Made by a program: the position numbers and the translations under genes
The notes under the pieces: generated by a model
What the model saw: the letters and a program-made list of their open reading frames with translations, nothing else
Databases searched by the model: none
Told to the model about the DNA's origin: nothing
NCBI GenBank assembly: GCA_958298945.1
Contig: OY282607.1
Coordinates: 29,892,500 to 29,956,499, forward strand
Direction: 5' to 3'
DNA: 64,000 nt
DNA from: Atherix ibis
Taxonomy: Eukaryota; Arthropoda; Insecta; Diptera; Athericidae
In this document: piece by piece, positions 10,366 to 21,172 of the stretch
How the letters are laid out: each line of letters starts with the position of its first letter
How positions within the stretch are numbered: position 1 is the stretch's first letter

Positions 10366-10480
10366 ATTCTTATTAGATCTATCCTAAAGGCAACTCAAAG
10401 AAAATTTGTTTTTTATTAGATCTATTCTGGAAACTTATTAGATCTATTCTGGAAACTCAAAGAAAATTTGTTTTTTCTAG
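10366..10480. repeat. Local tandem duplications (TTAGATCTATTCTGGAAAC)
   Basis: The phrase ATTAGATCTAT(T/C)CT occurs three times within about 75 bp, and CAACTCAAAGAAAATTTG or its near copy occurs twice (10391 and 10455). This is a stepwise local duplication about 100 bp left of a mariner. Confidence 0.75.
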
Positions 10481-10582
10481 GATAAAATTCACTTTTAAAA
10501 TTGCTGTTGATTTTAGTTAATTCTATTAATAAAATTTATTTATATAAAATAAATAGTTTTAATGTAAAAACAATTTTGTTTA

Positions 10583-11193
10583 CCAGGTGTATAAGCTTAA
10601 ATCCGCTGTTTTTTAGTCAAAAAAACACCGGTTTTTTTTTTATAGAAAACAAAAACAAATTTATTCAAAGTACTTGGCCTAGCTAGCTACACATTTTTCC
10701 CATCTCTCGAGCATTTTGTGGATACCGCGCCAAAAAAATTCCTTCGCTTTCGAGGCAAACCACTCATTAAGCCATTTTCGGACATCTTTGTCTTCGTCCA
10801 AAAAAGCCTGCAATTGCAGTGTCCTCAACCTTCCTAGACCGATTTTCACGCTTCTTGTCCCACAAGTCAAAATTGCCGTCTTTGAACCGACGAAACCAAT
10901 CTCGGCAAGTTGTTTCCGATAAAGCACTGTCACCATAGGCCTCCATAAGCATTCGATGCAATTCGGTAGCCGATTTCTTCAAATTGAAGCAGAAAAGTAG
11001 AGCTTCTCGCATATGCTCTTTTTCGGGCACAAAACAAAAATGTATGTTGTTGTACGAAATTGCTGACAATGTGCACTGATTAATGTTGACAGATGTCAAA
11101 CTCATAAAAAATAGTATGGAGTGCCCATGGTAACGTAATTCGCTCACTCACGCCATTTATGACCAAACAGCGGATTTAAGCTTATACACCTAG
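10583..11193 (-). mobile_element. Internally deleted mariner, mauritiana-like
   Basis: A 611-bp element bounded by TA dinucleotides (10581-10582 and 11194-11195), with terminal inverted repeats of about 28 bp containing GGTGTATAAGCTTAAATCCG. The transposase on - has lost its centre: the reading passes from LQAFLDED directly to DVRKWLNEWFASK. TIRs look intact, so the copy is a non-autonomous derivative that a full transposase could in principle have mobilised. The neighbour at 12309-13559 has the same TIRs in the opposite orientation and a fuller coding region. Confidence 0.92.
10679..11120 (-). pseudogene. Mariner transposase, catalytic core deleted
   Basis: The N-terminal DNA-binding part is well preserved: VPEKEHMREALLFCFNLKKS begins the first helix-turn-helix, followed by ESHRM-type residues, YGDSALSETTCRDWFRRFKD and an EDTAIAGFFG-type linker. 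After the linker a deletion removes roughly 200 residues including all three catalytic Asp. What follows is the C-terminus DVRKWLNEWFASKAKEFFW to MLERWEKCVAS and a TAG stop at 10679-10681. A frame shift also separates the two halves. A truncated DNA-binding protein could be made from the first half, but I see no evidence that it is. Confidence 0.85.
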
Positions 11194-11195
11194 TA

Positions 11196-12306
11196 TACAC
11201 ATAGTTAAATTTAGACAGCAAGTAAATTGTTATTAAAAAAGTCTTTAATATAAAAATTCGAATTTTATGGAAAACTATTAAATTAATTAAGCAAACATAT
11301 TTTTTCTTTCAATATTTATATAACAATTTTTTTTGGTGTTTTACTTTAAAAAAAAAATAAATTATTAAGAACGCCAAGTGAAAGGAGAATTTTATAAGGC
11401 AATGAATTAAGAAACCAAACAAACATTTTGATATTTTTTGTGATTCTGAAATGTTCTCTCCAATCTATTAAAACTGATTCAATAAAACAGATACAAGTAA
11501 ATAATATTTTCTCTCGTAAATTTTACTAAAGAGTTTAATCCTTTTTATAGTGGCCAAAAGAATTTTACGTTTTTGTTTTTGGTTTTACTTTTATTCAAAT
11601 ATATTTAGTCTTATCTAATTTGTATAAACATTAACATATAAAATAAAGTGTTTATGAGCAAACACAGTGGGTGGTAGAATAGTTAAAATTATTGAATCTT
11701 ATATTTAAAAATAAACTTTGATTAAGTTAAAAAAAAAATAAGGGAAAATACTTTATCTAAACGGAGGAGCACAGAACACACAGTCTATTCACTTAGTTAA
11801 TGTTGTTCATGTGAAATGATCGTAAATTTTTATAGGTAATTAAATTCTTAGTAAAATTTAATGAATTTTAATAGATAATTTTCCCTAAGATTTCTGTCAA
11901 ATAAATTAAACGTACCAAACAATTAATTATGGATAAGAATTTAAAGATTTCTCTCTATTTCGATTTCTATTTTAGATTTGATAATAAACAAAATTACGAT
12001 TGAAAGTATTGATAACGAAATTAAATTAAGCGGTTATAAATATGCCCTTTGCTTTGATTAATTTTCACAAATAATTTGGTCAACTTGGAAATTTATTGTC
12101 AAATTGATTTTCATATAAAATTTTGAGATAATTCAGAATAGTGTTCAAATTTCATAATTAACTAATTTTATTCAATTTTTTTATGAACATATAAATTGGT
12201 TGCAAATGTTCTAGCTATTAAATGAATAATTATTAAAAGGTTCCTTTTTATGTGCAATTAATACTGGGATTATTATCAAATTGCTCTAAAAGGTTTAAGG
12301 GTAACT
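11196..12306. other. A+T-rich spacer between two mariners
   Basis: No gene or repeat is recognised apart from homopolymer tracts. It separates two oppositely oriented mariners of one family. Confidence 0.5.
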
Positions 12307-12308
12307 TA

Positions 12309-13559
12309 CCAAGGGTATAAGCTTCAATCCGCTGTTTGGTCATAGATGGCATGAGTGAACTTATTAAGCTACCATAGGCACGCCATACTTTTTTTTATGA
12401 GTTTGACATCTGTCAACATTAATTAGTGCACATTGTCAGCAATTTCGTACAACAACATACATTTTTCCTTTGGTAATCATGTCTATGTTAGCTTTATACC
12501 AGAAAAAGAGCGTATGCGGGAAGCTCTGATTTTCTACTTCAATTTGAAGAAATCGGCTACCGAATCGCATAGAATGCTTATGGAGTCCTATGGTGACAGT
12601 GCTTTATCGAAAACAACGTGCCTAGGAAGGTTGTGGGACAAGAAGGGTGAAAATCGGCCTAGGAAGATTGAGGACCATCAATTGCAGGCTCTTTTGGACG
12701 AAGACGATACCCAATTGCAAAAAATGTTCGCGGAGCAATTGGGTGTTACTCAACCAGCCATTTACATGCGTTTGCGTGCTATGGGGAAGATTGAAAAGAT
12801 CGGAAAATGGGTGCCACATGAATTGGACGATAGGCAGATGCGACGCCAAAACATGTTCGAAATCATGCTCGCCAGATAAAAAAGAAAGTCGTTCCTGCAG
12901 CGGATTGTGACAGGCGATGAAAAGTGGATATATTTCGAGAATCCTAAACGTAATAAATCGTGGGTTGATCCCGGCCAACCGTCAACATCTTCCCCCAAAA
13001 CCAAATCGCTTCGGACGGAAGACGATGCTGTACGTTTGGTGGGATCAACAGAGTATCGTCTACTATGAGATGTTGAAACCTGGTGAAACTGTCAATGCCC
13101 ACCGCTACCAACAACAGCAGATCAAATTGCACCTCGCTCTGCGTGAAAAAAAGGACGGATTATCAACAAAGACATGAGAAGCTGATTTTCCTCCACGACA
13201 ACGCACCATCGCACACGTCAAAAATGGTCCGAAACTACTTGGAGACACTCAACTAGGAAGTGCTACCCCACCCCGCCATACCTGGGCCATTCCGACTACT
13301 TCCTGAATTCGTCGATGGGCCACGCGCTCGCTGAGCAGCACTTCGATTCTTACGAAGACATCCGAAAATGGCTTGATGAATGATTTGCCTCGAAAGAAGA
13401 GGAATTTTTTTGGCGTGGTATCCACAAATTGCCCGAGACATGGGAAAAATGTGTAGCTAGCGAGGGCAAGTCCTTTGAATAAATTTATTTCTGGTTTCTA
13501 TGAAAAAAAAACGTGTTTCTTTTGACTAAAAAACAGCGGATTTAAGCTTATACATATTG
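12309..13559 (+). mobile_element. Near full-length mariner, mauritiana-like
   Basis: A 1251-bp element between TA dinucleotides (12307-12308 and 13560-13561). The left TIR has GGTATAAGCTTCAATCCGCT and the right TIR is the reverse complement of ATGTATAAGCTTAAATCCGC. The length is close to the roughly 1.3 kb usual for mariners. The transposase reads on + but is disabled. The TIRs match those at 10583-11193 and the coding sequences are clearly of one family. Confidence 0.93.
12433..13482 (+). pseudogene. Mariner transposase with frameshifts and stops
   Basis: Nearly the whole family architecture is visible across frames. The N-terminal HTH (IPEKERMREALIFYFNLKKS) has lost about 13 residues after SKTTC, where the sister copy has RDWFRRFKD. 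A second HTH reads AEQLGVTQPAIYMRLRAMG, then WVPHEL. The catalytic domain shows TGDEKWIYFENP (first Asp, codon 12916-12918), MLYVWWDQQSIVYYEML, LHDNAPSH (second Asp, 13197-13199) and LGHSDYF (third Asp, 13294-13296). The second and third Asp are 97 nt apart, not a multiple of three and about 8 nt short of D34D spacing, so there is a frameshifting deletion. The C-terminus EEFFWRGIHKLPETWEKCVA ends at TAA 13480-13482. All three Asp codons survive but the ORF is dead. Confidence 0.9.
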
Positions 13560-13561
13560 TA

Positions 13562-16500
13562 TGAATCAAACTATTTATTATTCAATAAACGTTTTGAAAA
13601 TCTATGCAATTCGAACATAATTTTAAGAAGTACGAGTATGAAGAAACAATTATTTTTCTATATTTAAATAGAGTATTTATTATTGTCATGTTACTTGTAA
13701 ATATTTGCATATTATTTTATACGTAGAGGTAAGAAAAGCTCTGTACATCTTTTGCTTATATATTAAATGAATTTTTACTGACTAAGCACAACTATAGCTT
13801 TTTAATTATATGTGCTTGCTCAAACACAATTATCTATTGTATGTATTGTATTTAATTGCTTATATCTATGCCTAAAGTTAAACCCAATGATAGACTTACA
13901 AAACTAGGAAAACGAATGTATTGCTTCCCAAACTTGTGAAAGTTTTTACTAAGACCAAAAATGTATAAAAGTAAATGAGTAAGATTACTTTTCGGATAAA
14001 GATTGAAGTTAAGTAATGCCCGCCGTCAATTTTTCGGTATTTTAAAAAAGATTTTTTTAAAATAAACCTTATTTTTTTGTCAGCTTAAATTTTCGAGGAA
14101 CTGAAACTTTTCGGAAATTTTTTGTTTATATCAAACCCCTCTCGACGACTAAGTAGAAATGAAAAGGTATAAACATCCCCTTTGGCGTTTTGCAAAATAA
14201 GTCCAACATTGAATTTAAGGAGACACCAAGAAATTTTACTTAATTTAAGACTGGAATTGATGTTCTTTTAATTAGGATACGCAAGTCTTTGCTTTTTGCA
14301 TCAATTTTCCTCGGGCCGTAAGTGCTGTGATTACGTAAATAGAATAGCTTGAATTTATCAAGATTAACTGATAAGTTCTAATTATTATAATAATTTATAA
14401 TCTTGATAAACAACTCCCGTTTTTGTTTTGATGGAGCTAATTTGGATAATTTGATTTTGGCATATAATATCAATCATGCTTTTGCGGTTGTTGGTATATG
14501 TGTATCTATAGTGTATACTGAAAAGTGCAAGGTGCTTAATATAACACCTTATAAAACTCCTTTACTAATTGGAAAAAATCGGTCCCTAACCTAGAATTAT
14601 GTATCCTGAAAAAATAAGTTCAGTAGGAGCGTAATATGGGGAGGGAAGTCGAGTTTGCACAGTTTTGTATACTAATCCCATGTGCCAAATTGAGTCAAAG
14701 GCTTTGGAAGCAAATTACTAAAAAAAGATTTTGATAAACTGCTACCGTACGTCAAAATGTGAGTGTTGGAACGAGAAATCTTTAAGCCGCAGTCGTACAT
14801 TAAACTTGAGTATTGCTATGAAAATTGTCCAAAATTAGAATAAATTATGGAAAAATGAACCAATGCTGGTTTAGAAGCCATAAATATGCGCACAGACCAC
14901 GATTCATGTTTATATTTAATTAGTTTCTTTTTCTATTTTTTTTTAAAATTATTTTTATATAAAAAAATTTCCACTTTTCTCAATTTTTGTTTCTAATAAT
15001 TTTTTTTTAGGGTGTACAAAGTACTTTTAATTTCATTTTCGAAAAAAAATTTTATGCAATAATCAACTTTCGGAAGAATTTTAGGAAATTTTCAAATATT
15101 AATATCCCTTATTTAAAATATTACTTTTAAACTACTGAAAAAAAAACAAATTTTTAATAGAATATATTTTCCTGTAAAAAAGGAAGCAAAAGTTTGAATG
15201 TTAAATAAAAATATTAACAACCACAAAATGAAAAGTTGTGATTAAGAAGTTTGTTATTTTCTAAAGCTTATCTCGTTTAAAAATGTATCAATAAAATTAT
15301 TCAGTAGTAAAATATTCTCTCGTTTATAAAGTTTTGCAAGTTTTGCACATGATTCGCTTATATCGGTAACCAATGGCGTTTGTTCATGTTTTCTTAAAGT
15401 TCAATCAACAGAAACTGATTTATGTCTTGTGCATGAACTCTATTATAAATCTTGCCAACTGGTCCGACTAAATAAAGGATGCAATAAAAAGGATATTAGA
15501 GCTGATTTTATATACGAGTGCACTTAGACCAACTCGGTTGGATACCTGCCGACGAACGCAGAGCTACTCATCGAGTATTGTTATTTCAAAAATAGTAACC
15601 ATCAGGTACTGGCGTCAAACTTGTAATCTTCCGATGGCCAAAATATTTCGGAAGTAGAACACTTTTACAATGCAGCAAAAATACCTTCGATCTAGACTTT
15701 CCATCCTTTTCTCGATTGTCGCTTTTTTTTATCCACCCAGTTCGGTTTGATTTATTAACGACAATTGTGCTAAGTGCTCAGCATCTGGCAACGTGTGTCC
15801 TTATTTATTTGCTATGTTCTTGAATTGGCAAGATTTTTATTACTGCTATCCCAGTCTGGCCAGCCCTAAGCATGTCATTCGTTTGGATTCGTCTTGTGCG
15901 AGCACGACCCTGATCCCCTAAATCGAAGAAAATTTTCAAATATCTCCAAAGTGAAAGAAACTCAACATTCGACTACGAATTTCTTAAGCAGTGCGAATGG
16001 CCGAGAAGACGTCATAAAAGTGTTGGCAATGATCGTTTATGAGAAAGTAAAATTGTCGTAAAAATTCGTTTGCTATTTTTTTACAGTTCTTTTTTTCAAT
16101 ATGGCTACTTGATCCTAAATCGACGCCCCCCCCCCTTCCTCTATATAATGGGATGCGTTTCACTATTTGAAAGGAAATTTATTGATGAGAGACCGTAAAA
16201 TTTTCGGGCCCTTCCGATTTGATTTGACAAAATGTTCTGCTCTGAAACAAGTGGGTGCCATTGCTTTGTTCGAAGGAGTCAGCCGTATTTTAAGGATATT
16301 ATGATGAACAATAAAAAAAAAACATGAAAGAAAAACCAAAAGTGTGTATATACCCTAATAGAGAAAAACATAATAAGAAAAGGGGATGCTGACCGCGTGT
16401 GAAGAAAGAAACCAGAATCGAACTGATTGATTTGAACGAAAATTAATTCGAATTCAGTCCGTGTACTTGAGAGTAAGGGGATTTTCCATTGAGTTTTAGG

Positions 16501-19500
16501 TTTTTTTTTCTACGTATTTTTTTAGGGGGGAGGAGGGCGGCTTATTTTATTGATTCAATTTAATTTTTCTTAAGCTGATTAGTTACCAATACTGAAATAT
16601 ATTTTTTTGTTATATTAAAGTTGAAGTATTTAAATAGCCAAAGAAGAAAAAAAATAAAAATTCAATTTCACTTAAATAAAAATATCTAAAACAGGAAAAA
16701 TTTCCACAATTCCCAAATTATTAATAGAAAAAATGAATAAATTGCTCGAAAAAGAACCTTTAGAATAACAAATGTGGTTATTTTAATGCCCACAACACAT
16801 CAAAAGTACAAAAGTGAATAATTTAAAATACTTTTTAGCGTTTGTTGATTTTTGACATTCGAATAAATCTGCAGTATTTGCCCAAATGAATTTATGCAGT
16901 TTTCATATATTTTTCAATAGGAAAATAGAAAAATTAAAAAAAATATATAACGAGAGAGTAAAATAAATATTCGTGAATAAAACAGAATTTCTGTGCAGAC
17001 ATTTTTATATGCTATATGCCATCAGCATATCATGTTCTGATGTTGGGGTATATTTCTGCATCCATGGGTGTTTGAATTTTTATAATAAATTAAATATGTT
17101 GTCGAACAGTTATTAAATATTTTATTAAAGTCAACTTGAGTTAGTCAAAAGCTAATATTTTCAGCAATTATTTTTGTGAAATTCTTAAGTTCAAAACAAA
17201 AGATCTTCTAACTAACGAGGATAGATAATCAATAAAAAAAAACATATAAAATTATCCAAAATATAAAAAATATATAACAATTTATGTTCATTGGTCTCCA
17301 TTTGTTGTTTAATTCTTCTACCAGACTCTATACTAACAAAACAGTTTTGTCAAATTGCTTAACGAAACGAAAAGATTATTGAATTTTTTACACATCATCA
17401 GGTCCTTTCTGTTAAATGTATTATGATCGTGTCTCCATCATAAAGATCTTCGAAAGAATGCATCGTAAAATCCTTATTTTCCTGCTTAATTTATTAGGCA
17501 GAAAAAAATCAACATCAAGAAAACTACAGCCACCTTGAGTATACAGATATTCGTACAACAAAGAAGGATAATAAACACCTTTTTTGGTTATAAAAATAAA
17601 TACAATAAAAATAAAATTGTGATTAAAGTTATTCATATGAAAAGAGGATTTAGGTTGCTTCATTAAAAAACATGTTTACTCGCAACTACAGTGAAGGCTG
17701 AAAATCGTTGGCTACAAGTCTGGAAATGAAGAGGTTGGAAATTGTAGATAATAGATTAGTCTCCATTCAAGACCAGAGCAGTCAGTTCCTTTCGACACTA
17801 TCTTCAGCTGTGCTATAATTTTTAGTGGACACTGTAACAAACAAAAAAAACTGAAATTTGATCCTTGTATAAAATAAACGAACTCACACTTCAACCTGTT
17901 CTGATTAAAATTCATATAAAAAAAAAATAATCTTAAACTTTTCGAAAGATTTGTATCGGCGCAGTAGAGATTTTTTACTTTTCTGATTTCGTTGATCAAA
18001 TGCACCAAAAGAACCGACATAAAAGGGAAACTATTACCATCATTTTATATAATATCATTTTAATCATGCATTTTATGTCAATAAGAGTCTTAAAATAAAA
18101 TGTTTTACTATTACAATAAATTATTAAACTATAGTTTTATACTATAACAGCAGGTGTAGAATTTTTTTTATCCCTAGGGTGTCAGGGTTTATTTTAGGTA
18201 AACGTTTAGAAATCGAAAAATTAGCCACACAAACCCGATAGAAAAGTTGTGATAACAATAAAAAAAATTATTTAAATATAATTTAAGAATATTTTAAGTA
18301 TTAAATTAAATTTTAGTTTCATATCGTAGAATTAACTATAGTAGAAAATGTTTTTGAAAATTGAAAAGGTAAAAAGTGGTTGACTGACGATAAGGCAAAC
18401 ACTTTTAATTAGTTACCATCGATTATGACTTTCAATAAGTCGAATGAACAAAGGTAAACTTTTTATGATAAAGAGGGAGTATTTTTCGGATACATGGCAG
18501 TCAATGATAAAATTTTTGTACTAATACAAGTAAAAAGATTTGGTACATTTTCAAACTGTAAACTGTCAGGTAAAGGATTATCTCTTCAATAGTCTTTCGC
18601 CTGCTAAAGGTAATTTAGAAGTTCATATTATCGAAAGTTAAAACGATTCCATAAATATTTATACATGTGAATAAATGGTTTCAAATGCCAACCAAGAACC
18701 ATCGAGAATCACCACCAGAAGTATCATCTACTAGAAAATGATATTGAAATAGGAAATAAGGTAAAGGGCGGTAGCTGCTTATCTCCATCGTCTGGCAATG
18801 TATCCTTTTCATGCTGTTGGCGATATTTTAATTACAGCTCCAGTTCACCCTTCACTGCCTAAGTGGGACCATTCTCAGCCGTCAATCCCCATTTGCACAA
18901 ATCACCTTCGGATTCTGCACGGATTTCAGTTGAGATGTGCATGCACTCGCTTTTGTATGACTTTGTCCTGCCACCATGGCATCTTGGGGCTGTCTTTGAT
19001 TATACGCCAGCCGTTTTCAAAACACATTACTTTATAGCGCCACTTACACTCTTTTAATTTATATACTTAAAACTAAAGGTATTGCCTAAAGTGTTTAAAG
19101 GGATGTACAGTCAGTCATTAAAGCAAGCGCCAAGCCACCGTACTGTTGGGGAGGATTTTATTATTGAAGCTGTTACTATTCGATTGATTTGCACCTTAAC
19201 AATTGAATAAAAAAATAAATTTCTACTCAATTTAAATTTTATTTTTTATATTTTCGATTTTATTGGGGGTGGCCTTGTCTTTTTTCTTTTATCTTATTAT
19301 TGTGGTATATTTTCTTAAGCATTTATGTTAATTGCTTGGAATTTTTTTGTATGATTCTGGAATTTTTTTATTTTTTATTGTATGATTCTGGAATTTTCAA
19401 CAGTTTAAAAATTGATTTAAAATGAAAATTTATTAAAAAATAAATTTATGTGAGAATTTATGTGAGAATTTTGGAAAATTAACAATTTGATAGCATAATT

Positions 19501-19679
19501 TTTAAAATCAAGAATTTAATTTTTATGAAAACTACGAAAACAGTCCAAATTCTTTTAATTTAATATAAAAATTTATTTAAATTTTGCTTTAAAAGATGCA
19601 ATTTTTAATTTTTTATATTGGTTAAACTTTAGCATTATTAATAAAATATAGCAAAATTGAAATGATTGCTAAGAGCAGA
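13562..19679. other. Long A+T-rich stretch without a recognised gene
   Basis: I find no transposase, RT, conserved exon or RNA gene. Sub-regions: 15480-16140 is noticeably richer in C+G and CpG and holds a C10 run at 16126-16135, and might be regulatory or a non-coding exon. 18780-19060 has two overlapping + frames (79 and 64 codons) without known motifs. 19325-19400 carries TTGTATGATTCTGGAATTTT twice. The remainder is simple A/T-rich sequence. Confidence 0.4.
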
Positions 19680-20245
19680 ACTCGAATTTTTGGGGACTTT
19701 TTTCCCACATTTCGAGACGTAATTTAGCAATTACTGGAGGGATGTTAGTTTTAAAAATCTCTTGAGTTTAGGCATTATTTATGTAAATACGTTTTTTTAT
19801 AGTTAAATAAAAAAAGTCCAATGGTTGGAGTATACCAAATCTCGATCCTGTAGGCCAAATTTCGATATCACGTGTTCTTGAAACCTTTCGCACAATAAGG
19901 CGCCATTATTTATCATTTTGTGCAACTTGTGGTGCCATTTGGTGAATCCAGACTATAATATTTAAGTTCAGGCTTATGAAAGTTGGTTATTTTTCAATAT
20001 GACCATAGCACTTAGAAATCACGTTAACGGTCTCTCCTTCTAAATAGATAGTCAGTTTAGAAGGATAAATGACTTTAGAGACTTAAAGTCCTAGAAAGGA
20101 TCTTAGAGTATCGTTTACGAGCCTCATTATGACGAAAATAATCTCCTCGAAAAGTGTAAATCTTGAAACTAGCTGCATCACCAATTTTGCAGAAAGTTTA
20201 CATAATTTAAACGTATAGATTGATTACAAAATAGTTATAAAACGA
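19680..20245 (-). pseudogene. Degenerate Tc1-like (IS630-related) transposase
   Basis: On -, successive frames follow the C-terminal half of an insect Tc1/mariner-superfamily transposase whose hallmark is the block WPPRSCDLTPLDFFLWG. Here one reads EGETVNV, then VWIHQMAPQ (family HQDGAT, catalytic Asp replaced), then RKVSRTRDIEIWPTGSRFG, then LQPLDFFYL with the final acidic box (Asp codon at 19816-19818). NIPPVIAKLRLEMWEKS follows at the C-terminus. Stops and the lost Asp make it non-functional. A second member of the same broad family starts at 63415. The 5' half is missing: a mariner sits directly against it at 20250. Confidence 0.65.
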
Positions 20246-20249
20246 CATA

Positions 20250-21170
20250 CGTGAACTGTTCAAAAAGTATCGCGAATTTTGAATCTCCGCGGCTTACGTA
20301 TATTCGATTTTCGATTTTTTGTGGCGTTATGTTGGTAAATTTATGCCGACAAGTTCGGCCATTTTGAATGTTCAGTTAATTTTTGACAGCTGCTTTGCTT
20401 GCACGTGTTTTGGCTCGTCTTCGTTTTTGCCCATTCCAAAAATTGGATCAAAGAAACTGTATCAAATTTTGTGTGAAAAACAAAATTAATTGCGCGGACG
20501 CATGCCGAATGTTGACTGTGGTATATGGTGATTTTTGACCGAAGCAACGTTTATCGGTGGTACAAAATGTTATCAGAGGGCCGAGAAGATGTGAACGATG
20601 AAAAACCAAGTTCGGTCGAATGTGAAGGTTTTGCTTACAGTTTTCTTCGATTGCAGAGGCGTGGTGCATCATGAGTTCTAGCCACAGGGTAAAATAGTCA
20701 ATAAGAAATATTACCTGCAAGTTATGCGCAAGTTACGCAAAGCAATCCGCCAGAAACGCCCGGATTTCGGAAGAAAAAAAATTGGCTTTTGCACCATGAT
20801 AACGCCCCTGCTCACGCATCGTTGCTTGTGCACGAATTTTTGGCCAAAAAAAACACACTAATAATGCCGCAACCACCGTATTCCCCACATCTGGGCCCCT
20901 GTGACTTTTTCTGGTTCCCGAAACTGAAGAGCCTCATGAAAGGACGACGCTCCGCTACGATTGAGGAGATAAAGACGGCATCGAAGGAGGAGCTGAACAA
21001 GATCACAAAAAATGATTTTTTGAAGTGTTTCGAGGATTGGAAAAAATGTTGGCATAAGTGTATAATATCTGGTGGGGTTTACTTTGAAGGGGAAAAAATA
21101 GATATTCATGGATAAATAAATAATTTTTGAAAAAAACACAAAATTCGCGATACTTTTCAAACAGACCTCG
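20250..21170 (+). mobile_element. Internally deleted mariner with intact ends
   Basis: A 921-bp element between TA dinucleotides (20248-20249 and 21171-21172). The right TIR (reverse complement) begins CGAGGTCTGTTTGAAAAGTA and the left TIR CGTGAACTGTTCAAAAAGTA; both continue into TCGCGAATTTTG. The family is the same as the rearranged copy at 1-566. The transposase lacks a middle segment: after SEGREDVNDEKP the sequence jumps to SSVECEGFAYSF, whereas the copy at the window start shows a few more bases of the missing part. Confidence 0.92.
20340..21115 (+). pseudogene. Mariner transposase, D34D core partly kept
   Basis: The 5' part (about 20440-20600) reads the N-terminal HTH region in shifting frames (INCADA, MLTVVYGDF, WYKMLSEGREDVNDEKP). 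An internal deletion follows, removing the linker and the first catalytic Asp. The 3' part is clean from 20789 to 21115: MHHDNAPAHASLLVHEFLA gives the second Asp and PPYSPHLGPCDFFWFPKLK the third, with 34 residues between them, diagnostic of mariner. It continues GRRSATIEEIKTASKEELNK, FEDWKKCWHKCIISGGVYF and ends at a stop near 21115. The protein cannot be catalytic without the first Asp. Confidence 0.88.
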
Positions 21171-21172
21171 TA

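Noticed and set aside
17712..18020. 102-codon open frame on -
   Set aside because: Low-complexity composition and no similarity or exon borders.
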